Below, piece after piece: positions 1-6,492 of a DNA stretch of 10,182 nt (the stretch's first letter is position 1; each line of letters begins with the position of its first letter). The stretch spans positions 1-10,182 of the forward strand of contig JALSGY010000463.1 of NCBI GenBank assembly GCA_026982515.1, read 5' to 3'. The stretch comes from Paracoccaceae bacterium (GTDB lineage Bacteria > Pseudomonadota > Alphaproteobacteria > Rhodobacterales > Rhodobacteraceae). The notes beneath the pieces are model-generated. The model ran no database searches and was not told where the DNA came from. It saw only the letters and a program-made list of their open reading frames with translations. The position numbers were made by a program, and so were the translations under genes.

Positions 1-726
1 CACCACATCCATCACACCTGCGGGCGCGGGTTCGGCCCGCAGGTTGACGAGGGCGATTCGCAGCGCCTCGCGGGTGGTTTCCTGCCAGTGTTCGGGGGCG
101 ATGAAGCCGCTCAGCGGCAGCCGCCCTCCGGCGCCGTGGCTGCCCGATTCGCGCCGCCCGTTTTCCTCGACGATCACCGAGACGTTGACCCGCACCATGG
201 GGCGGATGTCGCGCAGATGCGTGCCCTCGGGGCGCAGGATCTCGACCTCCTGCAGCGAGGCGGCGATGGTGGCGGTGACCTGAACCACCCGCCTGTCCAG
301 ATCGCGGGCGAATGCGTCGATCTCGCGCAGGGTCTCGATCTTTACCGGGAATTCGGCCTCCTCCAGCGGGTCGTTGTCGGTGTAGAGGCGCCGGTTGGTG
401 GGCTGGGGGGCATCGGCCAGCGTCCCGCCGCCATCGGCCACGGCCAGGCGGGCGGTTTCGGCGGCGCGGCGCAGGGATTTCTCGGAAATCTCGGTGGAAT
501 GGGCATAGCCGGTGGTTTCCCCCGCCACGGCCCGCAGGCCGAAGCCTTCGGAGGTGTCGTAGCTGGCGGTGCGGATGCGCCCGTCATCGAGCACCAGCAC
601 CTCCGAGCGCCGCCGCTCGAGGAAAAGCTCGCCGTCGTCGGCACCGCTGACCGCTTCGCGCAGAATGCAAAGCGCACTGTCCCGATCAAGGCCGGTTTCG
701 AAGGGGCGGAAGCTGTCTGAAGGCAT
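1..726 (-). CDS. tldD: Metalloprotease TldD, N-terminal part (cut by window edge)
   Basis: This is the N-terminal 242 residues of a TldD-type protein. In the family, TldD pairs with TldE/PmbA to form a zinc peptidase that degrades unfolded or modified peptides in the cytoplasm. Visible landmarks are the N-terminal fold with GELFLERRRSEVLVLDDGRI (about residues 31-50), the following GFGLRAVAGETTGYAHSTE stretch, and the PAPAGVMDVV run at the window edge, which in TldD sits just before the catalytic zinc motif HEAVGHxxE. That motif lies outside the window, so activity cannot be judged. I chose the ATG at 726 because a GGAG-containing ribosome binding site lies about 7 bases upstream on the minus strand. 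The gene is divergent from coxB; tldD beside the oxidase cluster is a recurring alphaproteobacterial arrangement as I recall it. TldE is the alternative, but the N-terminus reads more like TldD. Confidence 0.9.
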   Translation of the reverse strand, partial: MPSDSFRPFETGLDRDSALCILREAVSGADDGELFLERRRSEVLVLDDGRIRTASYDTSEGFGLRAVAGETTGYAHSTEISEKSLRRAAETARLAVADGGGTLADAPQPTNRRLYTDNDPLEEAEFPVKIETLREIDAFARDLDRRVVQVTATIAASLQEVEILRPEGTHLRDIRPMVRVNVSVIVEENGRRESGSHGAGGRLPLSGFIAPEHWQETTREALRIALVNLRAEPAPAGVMDVV

Positions 727-913
727 GTATTTCTCCGGTCAGGAAAGGGTAAGGGCCAAAGCGGCCCTTTGCCGCAATCTAAATGCTTGTTTGATCCCCC
801 GTAATATGGTTTCAAAATGCACGGAAACAACGGGAATCCTCCTCACCTTTCGGGGCGGGGCGGTGGGCGGCCTGGAAAACCGCCTCATGACCGTCGGCGA
901 ACAGGGAAAAGAA
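727..913. promoter_or_regulatory. Divergent tldD/coxB intergenic region
   Basis: This gene-free 187-base stretch must hold the promoters for tldD (leftward) and the oxidase genes (rightward). It includes an AT-richer island (about 776-830) in otherwise GC-rich sequence. On the minus strand, TTGTTT (830-825) and CATATT (808-803), 16 bases apart, are a weak sigma-70-like pair for tldD. On the plus strand TAATAT (802-807) resembles a -10 box, but I see no convincing -35 box 16-18 bases upstream. A small inverted repeat GGCGG (866-870) / CCGCC (880-884) lies in the putative coxB leader. No recognisable tRNA or small protein gene is present. The promoter boxes are guesses by eye. Confidence 0.4.
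751..769 (-). promoter_or_regulatory. Perfect 7-bp hairpin in the tldD leader
   Basis: AAGGGCC (751-757) and GGCCCTT (763-769) are perfect reverse complements around a 5-base loop. The structure lies 25 bases upstream of the tldD start. A second, competing pairing is possible between AAAGGG (744-749) and CCCTTT (765-770). No U-run follows on either strand, so it does not look like an intrinsic terminator. It may stabilise the tldD leader mRNA or bind a regulator. Structure is seen; function is inferred. Confidence 0.4.
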
Positions 914-1777
914 ATGCGCGAACAGAACACCCTTTCCGGCCTGTGGGCCGTTTTCACCAGCATATTCGCAGCCGGGGCCGCCTTTGCCGGCGAAGGCATC
1001 GAAAACCTCGAGACGGTGGGCAAACCCACGCCGGGGGGCACCGGGTTCCAGCCGGCGGGGACGGAACTGGCCCGCGACGTGCAGTGGCTGGACGGGATGA
1101 TCAACGTCATCATCGTGGCAATCGTTGTGTTCGTGGTGATTCTGCTGACGATCGTCGCCATCCGTTACAACAGGCGGGCGAATCCCGAGCCGGCCCGCTT
1201 TACCCACCACACGCCGATCGAGGTTGCCTGGACGGTGGTGCCGATCATCATCCTGATGTTCATCGGCGCGCTTTCCCTGCCGGTCCTGTTCAAGCAGCAG
1301 ACCATTCCCGAGGCCGATGTCACCATCAAGGTGACGGGCAATCAGTGGTACTGGAGCTACGAATACGTCGATTACGATTTCGGCTTCGACAGTTTCCTGC
1401 TGGAGCGGGATCAGCTGGAGGAATACGGCTACAACCCCGATGAATACCTGCTGGCCACCGATACCGCCGTGGTGATTCCGGTGGGCAAGACCATCGTGAT
1501 GCAGGTGACGGCTTCTGACGTGATCCACAGCTGGACGATTCCCGCCTTCGGCGTCAAGCAGGATGGCGTGCCCGGGCGTTTGGCCGAACTTTGGTTCACG
1601 GCCGAACGCGAAGGCGTCTATTTCGGCCAGTGCTCGGAGCTGTGCGGCAAGGATCACGCCTACATGCCGATCACCGTGAAGGTGGTGAGCGAGGAAGCCT
1701 ACCGGAAATGGCTGGATGGCGCGATCGAGGAATATGCCGGCACGCCGCGCAACGTGATTGTCGCCTCGAACAACTGA
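914..1777 (+). CDS. coxB: Cytochrome c oxidase subunit II (aa3 type)
   Basis: Subunit II (CtaC/CoxB) of the aa3 terminal oxidase receives electrons from cytochrome c at its periplasmic CuA centre. The 287-residue product has a signal peptide (hydrophobic run 7-24, likely cleavage after AFA at 25), two membrane segments (about 62-84 and 105-122), the aromatic QWYWSYEY patch (144-151), and all CuA ligands: H205, C240, E242, C244, H248 and M251 within GQCSELCGKDHAYM. The acidic insert around residues 152-183, ending in DEYLLATD, matches the Paracoccus-type subunit II and is thought to help dock cytochrome c. The ATG at 914 is chosen because AGGGA lies about 7 bases upstream and it gives a clean signal peptide; an in-frame ATG at 887 is possible but less well supported. 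It is the first gene of the plus-strand series. CoxA, expected next in many relatives, is absent. Confidence 0.97.
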   Translation: MREQNTLSGLWAVFTSIFAAGAAFAGEGIENLETVGKPTPGGTGFQPAGTELARDVQWLDGMINVIIVAIVVFVVILLTIVAIRYNRRANPEPARFTHHTPIEVAWTVVPIIILMFIGALSLPVLFKQQTIPEADVTIKVTGNQWYWSYEYVDYDFGFDSFLLERDQLEEYGYNPDEYLLATDTAVVIPVGKTIVMQVTASDVIHSWTIPAFGVKQDGVPGRLAELWFTAEREGVYFGQCSELCGKDHAYMPITVKVVSEEAYRKWLDGAIEEYAGTPRNVIVASNN

Positions 1778-1780
1778 ACA

Positions 1781-1803
1781 GCCGCGCCAAATCATGCCGC
1801 GGC
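1781..1803 (+). promoter_or_regulatory. Intercistronic hairpin between coxB and ctaB
   Basis: GCCGCG (1781-1786) and CGCGGC (1798-1803) form a perfect 6-bp all-GC stem with an 11-base loop, starting 3 bases after the coxB stop. No U-tract follows, so full termination is unlikely. Such a hairpin could protect the coxB message from 3' exonuclease decay and so raise structural-subunit output above that of the assembly genes. The stem is seen; this role is inferred. Confidence 0.35.
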
Positions 1804-1826
1804 CCGATTGACGGGACCGGACGACA

Positions 1827-2759
1827 ATGACAGATGCCAGCGTCATGGAACATGAAGACGAAGCCGGCTTCGGCGATTATGTTGCCCTGCTCAAGCCGCG
1901 CGTCATGTCGCTGGTGGTATTCACCGCGCTGGTCGGGCTGCTGGTGGCCCCGGCGGGCGTGCATCCGGTGATCGGGCTTGCCGCGACGTTGTTCATCGCC
2001 GTCGGGGCGGGGGCGTCGGGGGCGTTGAACATGTGGTATGACGCGGATATCGACGCCATGATGCGCCGTACCCGCAACCGGCCCGTGCCCGCCGGCAAGG
2101 TGAGCCCGAAGGAGGCCTTCGCGATCGGCATCACCCTGTCGGTCATGGCGGTGATCATGCTGGCGCTGACCACCAACATGGTGGCCGCGGCGCTGCTGGC
2201 CTTCACCATCTTCTTCTACGCGGTGATCTACACCATGTGGCTCAAGCGCTGGACGCCGCAGAACATCGTCATCGGCGGGGCCGCGGGGGCCTTTCCGCCG
2301 ATGATCGGCTGGGCGGCGGCCACGGGCGACATCTCGATCGAGAGCATCCTTATGTTCGCCCTGATCTTCATCTGGACGCCGCCGCATTTCTGGGCGCTGG
2401 CGCTGTTCATGAAGGAAGACTACTCCAAGGCCGGGGTGCCGATGCTGACCGTCACCCACGGCCATGCCACCACGCGCCGGCATGTCCTGGCCTATACGCT
2501 GCTGCTGGTGCCGGTATCGCTCGGGCTGGGGCTGACCGGGATCGGCGGGCCGGTCTACCTGGCGGTGGCAGCGGTGCTGAACCTGTGGTTCGTCAAGTCG
2601 GCCCTGGACATCTTCAGGCGCGACGAGGCCGCCGCCGAGGCTGACGGCTGGCGGGCGGAGAAGGCGTTCTTCCGCCTTTCTCTCTATTATCTTTTCCTGC
2701 ATTTCAGCGCGCTTCTGGTGGAAGCGGCGCTGCGCAGCTTTGACATGGGAGGCTGGTAA
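1827..2759 (+). CDS. ctaB: Protoheme IX farnesyltransferase (heme O synthase)
   Basis: CtaB (Cox10/CyoE family, UbiA superfamily) is an inner-membrane prenyltransferase that adds a farnesyl group to heme b to give heme O, the precursor of heme A for the aa3 oxidase. The 310-residue product has the family's usual length and many hydrophobic membrane segments. The first Asp-rich motif, N68-x3-D72-x3-D76 followed by RRTRNRP (80-86), and the second conserved loop EDYSKAGVPML (197-207) are both intact; these bind the prenyl diphosphate through magnesium. The FIWTPPHFWALAL stretch (181-193) is also characteristic. The start at 1827 follows a weak GGACGA-like ribosome binding site. The gene sits 49 bases after coxB and ends in TAATG, overlapping the next start by one base. 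Confidence 0.96.
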   Translation: MTDASVMEHEDEAGFGDYVALLKPRVMSLVVFTALVGLLVAPAGVHPVIGLAATLFIAVGAGASGALNMWYDADIDAMMRRTRNRPVPAGKVSPKEAFAIGITLSVMAVIMLALTTNMVAAALLAFTIFFYAVIYTMWLKRWTPQNIVIGGAAGAFPPMIGWAAATGDISIESILMFALIFIWTPPHFWALALFMKEDYSKAGVPMLTVTHGHATTRRHVLAYTLLLVPVSLGLGLTGIGGPVYLAVAAVLNLWFVKSALDIFRRDEAAAEADGWRAEKAFFRLSLYYLFLHFSALLVEAALRSFDMGGW

Positions 2760-2944
2760 TGCCGATTGCCCGCGAACACGAACTTCACCATCGCCGCCTG
2801 GGGCGCAATGTCGGACTGGCGGTCTCGCTGGGGGCTTTCGTGCTGGTGGTTCTCGCCGTTTCCATGGTGAAGATGAGGACCGAGATCGAGCTCCTGACCG
2901 GGGCGGGCGATCGGGCCCCGGCAGTTGCGGAGCAGGACAGGTGA
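2759..2944 (+). CDS. Small membrane protein at the CtaF/CoxF position
   Basis: The 61-residue protein has a basic, His-rich N-terminus (REHELHHRRLGRN), one hydrophobic segment (about residues 18-36) and a hydrophilic tail. By the positive-inside rule the N-terminus would be cytoplasmic and the tail periplasmic. The start ATG shares its A with the ctaB stop (TAATG), and the end overlaps the ctaG start by four bases (GTGA), so expression is probably coupled to both. Its location between ctaB and ctaG is where alphaproteobacteria carry a short, poorly conserved protein often labelled CtaF or CoxF. A role in oxidase assembly or stability is inferred from position only; I see no metal-binding or catalytic motif. 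Confidence 0.82.
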   Translation: MPIAREHELHHRRLGRNVGLAVSLGAFVLVVLAVSMVKMRTEIELLTGAGDRAPAVAEQDR

Positions 2945-3516
2945 CGCTGCGGCGAAATCACAAGACCGCGCTGCAGATGGTCGGCGTCGTGATCGTGATG
3001 GGCGCGCTGGCCTGGGCCTCGGTGCCGCTGTATGACTGGTTCTGCCGGGTCACCGGCTTCGGGGGCACGACCGGCGTGGCGGATGCGGGGGCCGACCGGG
3101 TGCTGGATCAGACCATCACCGTGCGTTTCGATGCGTCGCTTGCCCGCGGGATGCCCTGGGAAGTTCGCCCGCTCCAGCGCGAGGTGGAGATACGTATCGG
3201 CGAGACGGGCCTGGCCTTCTACGAGGCCTACAACCCCACTGACCGGGTTATCGCCGGCACTGCCAGCTACAATGTTGCCCCCTATGACGCGGGGGGGTTC
3301 TTCACCAAGATCGAGTGTTTCTGCTTTACCGAACAGGTGCTGGAACCGGGCGAGAGGGTTCGGATGCCGGTAACCTATTACATCGATCCCGATATCACCC
3401 TGGACCGTGATGCGAAGTTCGTGAATCACATCACCCTGTCCTACACTTTCCACGAAACCGACCTGCCTGAAGATTATGCCGCCATGGCGGAGCAGGATCA
3501 GGCCGGTTCCAACTAG
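2941..3516 (+). CDS. ctaG: Cytochrome c oxidase copper chaperone CtaG (Cox11)
   Basis: CtaG/Cox11 is a membrane-anchored chaperone that delivers Cu(I) to the CuB site of oxidase subunit I. The 191-residue product has one N-terminal membrane segment (about 11-30), the conserved VPLYDWFCRVTGFGGTT stretch (28-44) with C35, and a periplasmic immunoglobulin-like domain carrying the copper-binding C126-F-C128 within KIECFCFTEQ, followed by the family's EPGE. All three functional cysteines are present. I chose the GTG at 2941 because AGGA lies about 5 bases upstream, it gives the normal family N-terminus, and it overlaps the preceding stop as GTGA. The open frame extends further upstream, but that extension overlaps the preceding small gene and is not family-like. 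Confidence 0.95.
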   Translation: MTLRRNHKTALQMVGVVIVMGALAWASVPLYDWFCRVTGFGGTTGVADAGADRVLDQTITVRFDASLARGMPWEVRPLQREVEIRIGETGLAFYEAYNPTDRVIAGTASYNVAPYDAGGFFTKIECFCFTEQVLEPGERVRMPVTYYIDPDITLDRDAKFVNHITLSYTFHETDLPEDYAAMAEQDQAGSN

Positions 3517-3537
3517 GCACCATGCGAGGGACTGCGA

Positions 3538-4338
3538 ATGGCGCACGTTAAAAACCACGACTACCATATCCTGCAACCATCGATCTGGCCGTTTCTCGGG
3601 GCGGTGGCCGGGATCGTCATGCTGACCGGGGCGGTGCTCTGGTTCCATGACGTCACGCCCTGGGTGTTCTTCATCGGTGCCGCCGGTGTCGTCTATGTCA
3701 TGTACGGCTGGTGGTCGGACGTGATCCGCGAGGCGCGAGAGGGCGAGCACACGCCGGTGGTCAGGATCGGGCTGCGCTACGGCTTCATCCTGTTCATCAT
3801 GTCGGAGGTGATGTTCTTCGCCGCCTGGTTCTGGAGCTTCTTCAAGAATGCGCTCTACCCGATGACCGAAGGCTACCCGAAGGTCGAGGGCACCTGGCCG
3901 CCGCCGGGAATCGAGACCTTCGATCCCTGGAGCATCCCGCTGATCAACACGCTGATCCTGCTGGCCTCCGGCGCGGCCGCGACCTGGGCCCACCACGCGC
4001 TGGTCCATGAAAACAACCGTCGCGACGTGCGAAACGGGCTGATCCTGGCGATCGTGCTGGGCCTGATCTTCACCTTCTTCCAGGCTTATGAATATGCCGA
4101 GGCGAGCTTCAGCTTCGCGGGCAACATCTACGGGGCCAACTTCTTCATGGCCACCGGGTTCCACGGGCTGCACGTGATCATCGGCACGATCTTCCTCGCG
4201 GTCTGCCTCTACCGGCTTCAGAAGGGCGATTTCACCCCGGAGCAGCACGTGGGCTTCGAGGCTGCCATCTGGTACTGGCATTTCGTCGATGTGGTCTGGC
4301 TGTTCCTGTTCGCCTCGATCTACATCTGGGGCAGCTGA
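3538..4338 (+). CDS. coxC: Cytochrome c oxidase subunit III
   Basis: CtaE/CoxC is the third core subunit of the aa3 oxidase. It contains no metal but stabilises subunit I and helps proton uptake. The 266-residue, full-length product has about seven hydrophobic segments and the hallmark stretches YHILQPSIWP (9-18), the buried glutamate E90 in IMSEVMFFAAWFWSFF, WAHHALVHENNR (150-161), FQAYEY (181-186), TGFHGLHVIIGT (206-217) and the C-terminal EAAIWYWHFVDVVWLFLF (241-258). A GAGGGAC ribosome binding site lies about 7 bases before the ATG. It follows ctaG by 21 bases. Nothing is missing or unusual. Confidence 0.97.
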   Translation: MAHVKNHDYHILQPSIWPFLGAVAGIVMLTGAVLWFHDVTPWVFFIGAAGVVYVMYGWWSDVIREAREGEHTPVVRIGLRYGFILFIMSEVMFFAAWFWSFFKNALYPMTEGYPKVEGTWPPPGIETFDPWSIPLINTLILLASGAAATWAHHALVHENNRRDVRNGLILAIVLGLIFTFFQAYEYAEASFSFAGNIYGANFFMATGFHGLHVIIGTIFLAVCLYRLQKGDFTPEQHVGFEAAIWYWHFVDVVWLFLFASIYIWGS

Positions 4339-4372
4339 TCGTCCGGATCGTGCAACCGTCCGGCAAGAACGA

Positions 4373-4410
4373 AGGGGCGCGGGGCATTCCTGCGCCCCTC
4401 TTCCGAGGGG
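4373..4410 (+). promoter_or_regulatory. Two mutually exclusive hairpins over the SURF1 ribosome binding site
   Basis: Hairpin A pairs AGGGGCGC (4373-4380) with GCGCCCCT (4392-4399), 8 bp with an 11-base loop. Hairpin B pairs CCCCTC (4395-4400) with GAGGGG (4405-4410), 6 bp with a TTCC loop. They share bases 4395-4399, so both cannot form at once. The GAGGGG of hairpin B is the ribosome binding site for the ATG at 4415, so B would hide it and A would free it. No U-run follows A, so termination looks weak. The base pairing is seen; a switching or attenuation role is inferred. Confidence 0.45.
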
Positions 4411-4414
4411 AACA

Positions 4415-5086
4415 ATGACAAGGCGCATCATCGCTCCGCTCATGTTCGGCCTGACCGGCACCGCCATCCTGCTGTGGCTGGGGCTGTGGCAGGTGCAGCG
4501 CATGGGCGAGAAGAACGAGATCATGGCGCAGATCGCGGCCCGTATCGACCGCCCCCCCGTCGAGCTGCCCGAAAACCCCGATCCGGTCGCCGACAAGTAT
4601 CTTGCCGTACGGGCCAGCGGGGTGCTCGGCGAGCGGGAGATCCACGTCCTGGTCGGTCGCGGCCTGTCGGGGGGAGGCTACCGTGTCATTACCACGTTGG
4701 ATACCGGCACCCGCCGCGTGCTGCTGGAGCGCGGCGTCGTGCCGGCCGAGGCCAAGGATGCCCCGCGCCCCGGCGGGCGGCGGATAACCGTCGCCGGCAA
4801 CCTGCACTGGCCGCGCGAGGTGGACGGTTTCACCCCCGAGCCGGATCTGAAGGCCAACATCTGGTTTGCCCGCGACGTGCCCGCCATGGCCGAGGCCCTG
4901 GGCGCCGAGCCGGTGCTGATCGTGGCGCGCAGCGATACCGGCGACGGGGTGGAGCCCCGGCCCGTCAGTCCCACCGATCTGCGTAACGTTCACCTCGAAT
5001 ACGCCATTACCTGGTTTTTGCTGGCTATCGCATGGATGGGGATGACAGCCTACCTGCTGTGGCGTATCAAGCGCCGGGAAGTGTAA
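4415..5086 (+). CDS. SURF1 family cytochrome oxidase assembly protein
   Basis: SURF1 (Shy1 in yeast) is an inner-membrane protein that helps insert heme a into oxidase subunit I; bacterial homologues bind heme a. The 223-residue product has the classic two-helix layout: an N-terminal membrane segment (about 7-25) followed by GLWQVQRMGEKNE (23-35), a periplasmic domain, and a C-terminal membrane segment (about 196-216). Family landmarks are LERGVVP (104-110), GNLHWPREVDGFTPEPD (128-144), NIWFARD (148-154) and HLEYAITWF (193-201). The ATG at 4415 is chosen for its GAGGGG site and the normal N-terminus; the open frame upstream overlaps coxC. It lies 76 bases after coxC and 14 bases before thrC. 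The DUF983 gene that some relatives carry between coxC and SURF1 is not here. Confidence 0.93.
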   Translation: MTRRIIAPLMFGLTGTAILLWLGLWQVQRMGEKNEIMAQIAARIDRPPVELPENPDPVADKYLAVRASGVLGEREIHVLVGRGLSGGGYRVITTLDTGTRRVLLERGVVPAEAKDAPRPGGRRITVAGNLHWPREVDGFTPEPDLKANIWFARDVPAMAEALGAEPVLIVARSDTGDGVEPRPVSPTDLRNVHLEYAITWFLLAIAWMGMTAYLLWRIKRREV

Positions 5087-5100
5087 CGGCGGATCGGACG

Positions 5101-6492
5101 ATGCGGTATGTCTCGACGCGCGGGCGGGCGCCCGTGCTGGGTTTCGAAGAAGCGATGCTGACGGGCCTGGCCCGCGACGGCGGCCTCTACGTGCCCGAAA
5201 CCATCCCCTCGATGAGCCATGCCGAGATCGCGGCGCTGGCCGGGCTGGGCTACGAGGAGGCCGCCTTTGAGGTGATGCGCCCCTTCCTGGGCGAGAGCTT
5301 CTCCGACGGCGAGTTCCGCGACATCATCGCCCGTGCCTACCGCGGCTTCGGCCATCCGGCGCGCGCGCCGCTGGTGCAGCTGGGTGCGAACCACTTCCTG
5401 CTGGAGCTGTTCCATGGCCCCACGCTGGCCTTCAAGGACTTCGCCATGCAGCTGATCGGCCAGCTGTTCCAGGCGGCCCTGGCCCGGCGCGGGCAGCGGG
5501 TGACGATCGTCGGCGCCACCTCGGGCGATACCGGCTCGGCCGCCATCGAGGCCTTCCGGGGCCTGGACAACGTGGACGTGTTCATCCTCTTCCCCGAGGG
5601 CCGGGTGTCGGACGTGCAGCGCCGGCAGATGACCACGCCCTCCGAGGCCAACGTGCACGCGCTGGCGCTCAGGGGCGATTTCGACGACTGCCAGGCCCGG
5701 CTCAAGGACATGTTCAACGATTTTGCCTTCCGCGACGAGGTGCGGCTGGCAGGGGTCAATTCCATCAACTGGGCGCGGGTTCTGGCGCAGGTGGTCTATT
5801 ACTTCACCGCCGCGGTCAGTCTCGGCGCGCCGCATCGCGAAATCGACTTCACTGTGCCTACCGGCAATTTCGGCGACATCTTCGCCGGCTACATCGCCCG
5901 CCGCATGGGCCTGCCGATCGGCAGGCTGGTGATCGCCACCAACCTCAACGACATCCTGCACCGGGCGCTGGAAACCGGCATCTATGAGACCAGGGGGGTG
6001 AAACCTTCGATCAGCCCGTCGATGGACATCCAGGTTTCCTCCAACTTCGAGCGGGCGCTTTTCGATGCGCTTGGGCGCGAGGGCGAAGCGGTGGCGCAGC
6101 TGATGGACGAGCTGAAGGCAACAGGGCGTTTCACCATCCCCCAGGGGGCGCTGGAAGCCCTGCGCGAGGTGTTCGCCTCGGGTCGGGCCTCGGAAGAGGA
6201 AACCACCGCAACCATCCGCCGCCTCTACGAGAGCACCGGCCAGATCCTCTGCCCGCACAGCGCGGTGGGGGCGAAGGTGGCCTTAGAGCATCTGCGCGCG
6301 CCGGTGCCGATGGTTTCCCTGGCCACCGCGCATCCGGCGAAATTCCCCGATGCGGTGGAGGCGGCCACCGGCATCCGCCCGCCCCTGCCCGGGCGCATGG
6401 CGGATCTGCATGAGTGCAAGGAGCGCGTGAGCGAGGTGGAAAACGACCTCGCGGCGCTTCAGGCCCTGATCCGGGAGCGCATCGCCAGGTGA
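5101..6492 (+). CDS. thrC: Threonine synthase
   Basis: Threonine synthase is a pyridoxal-phosphate enzyme that converts O-phosphohomoserine to threonine in the cytoplasm, the last step of threonine synthesis. The 463-residue product is of the long type found in proteobacteria and yeast. It begins with MRYVSTRGRAPVLGFEEAML, including the N-terminal Y-x-S-T-R-G stretch, then DGGLYVPE (26-33), the cofactor lysine K112 in PTLAFKDFAMQ, the phosphate-binding GATSGDTGSAA (138-148) and PTGNFGDIFAGY. The ATG at 5101 matches the family N-terminus; the upstream in-frame ATG at 5032 lies inside SURF1. No strong ribosome binding site is seen, so translation may rely on coupling to SURF1. The stop overlaps the next start as GTGA. 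Confidence 0.97.
   Translation: MRYVSTRGRAPVLGFEEAMLTGLARDGGLYVPETIPSMSHAEIAALAGLGYEEAAFEVMRPFLGESFSDGEFRDIIARAYRGFGHPARAPLVQLGANHFLLELFHGPTLAFKDFAMQLIGQLFQAALARRGQRVTIVGATSGDTGSAAIEAFRGLDNVDVFILFPEGRVSDVQRRQMTTPSEANVHALALRGDFDDCQARLKDMFNDFAFRDEVRLAGVNSINWARVLAQVVYYFTAAVSLGAPHREIDFTVPTGNFGDIFAGYIARRMGLPIGRLVIATNLNDILHRALETGIYETRGVKPSISPSMDIQVSSNFERALFDALGREGEAVAQLMDELKATGRFTIPQGALEALREVFASGRASEEETTATIRRLYESTGQILCPHSAVGAKVALEHLRAPVPMVSLATAHPAKFPDAVEAATGIRPPLPGRMADLHECKERVSEVENDLAALQALIRERIAR

Noticed and set aside
88..720. A long plus-strand open frame of 210 codons
   Set aside because: It is antisense to tldD, whose minus-strand frame matches the family throughout. The antisense product is low-complexity and unlike any family I know.
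791..804. A possible FNR box starting TTGAT upstream of coxB
   Set aside because: The second half-site reads CGTAA instead of ATCAA, so only one half matches. I do not call an oxygen-regulator site.
569..913. An upstream extension of the coxB reading frame
   Set aside because: It runs into tldD antisense sequence and would bury the clear signal peptide that begins at the ATG at 914.
4340..4363. Repeated CGTCCGG after coxC (4340-4346 and 4357-4363), with weak CCGGA/TCCGG pairing
   Set aside because: Two short GC-rich copies are easily produced by chance here, and the 5-bp pairing is weak. No array or further copy is seen.
2785..4596. A 603-codon minus-strand open frame across ctaG, coxC and SURF1
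   Set aside because: It spans three well-supported genes on the other strand and shows only shadow-type composition.
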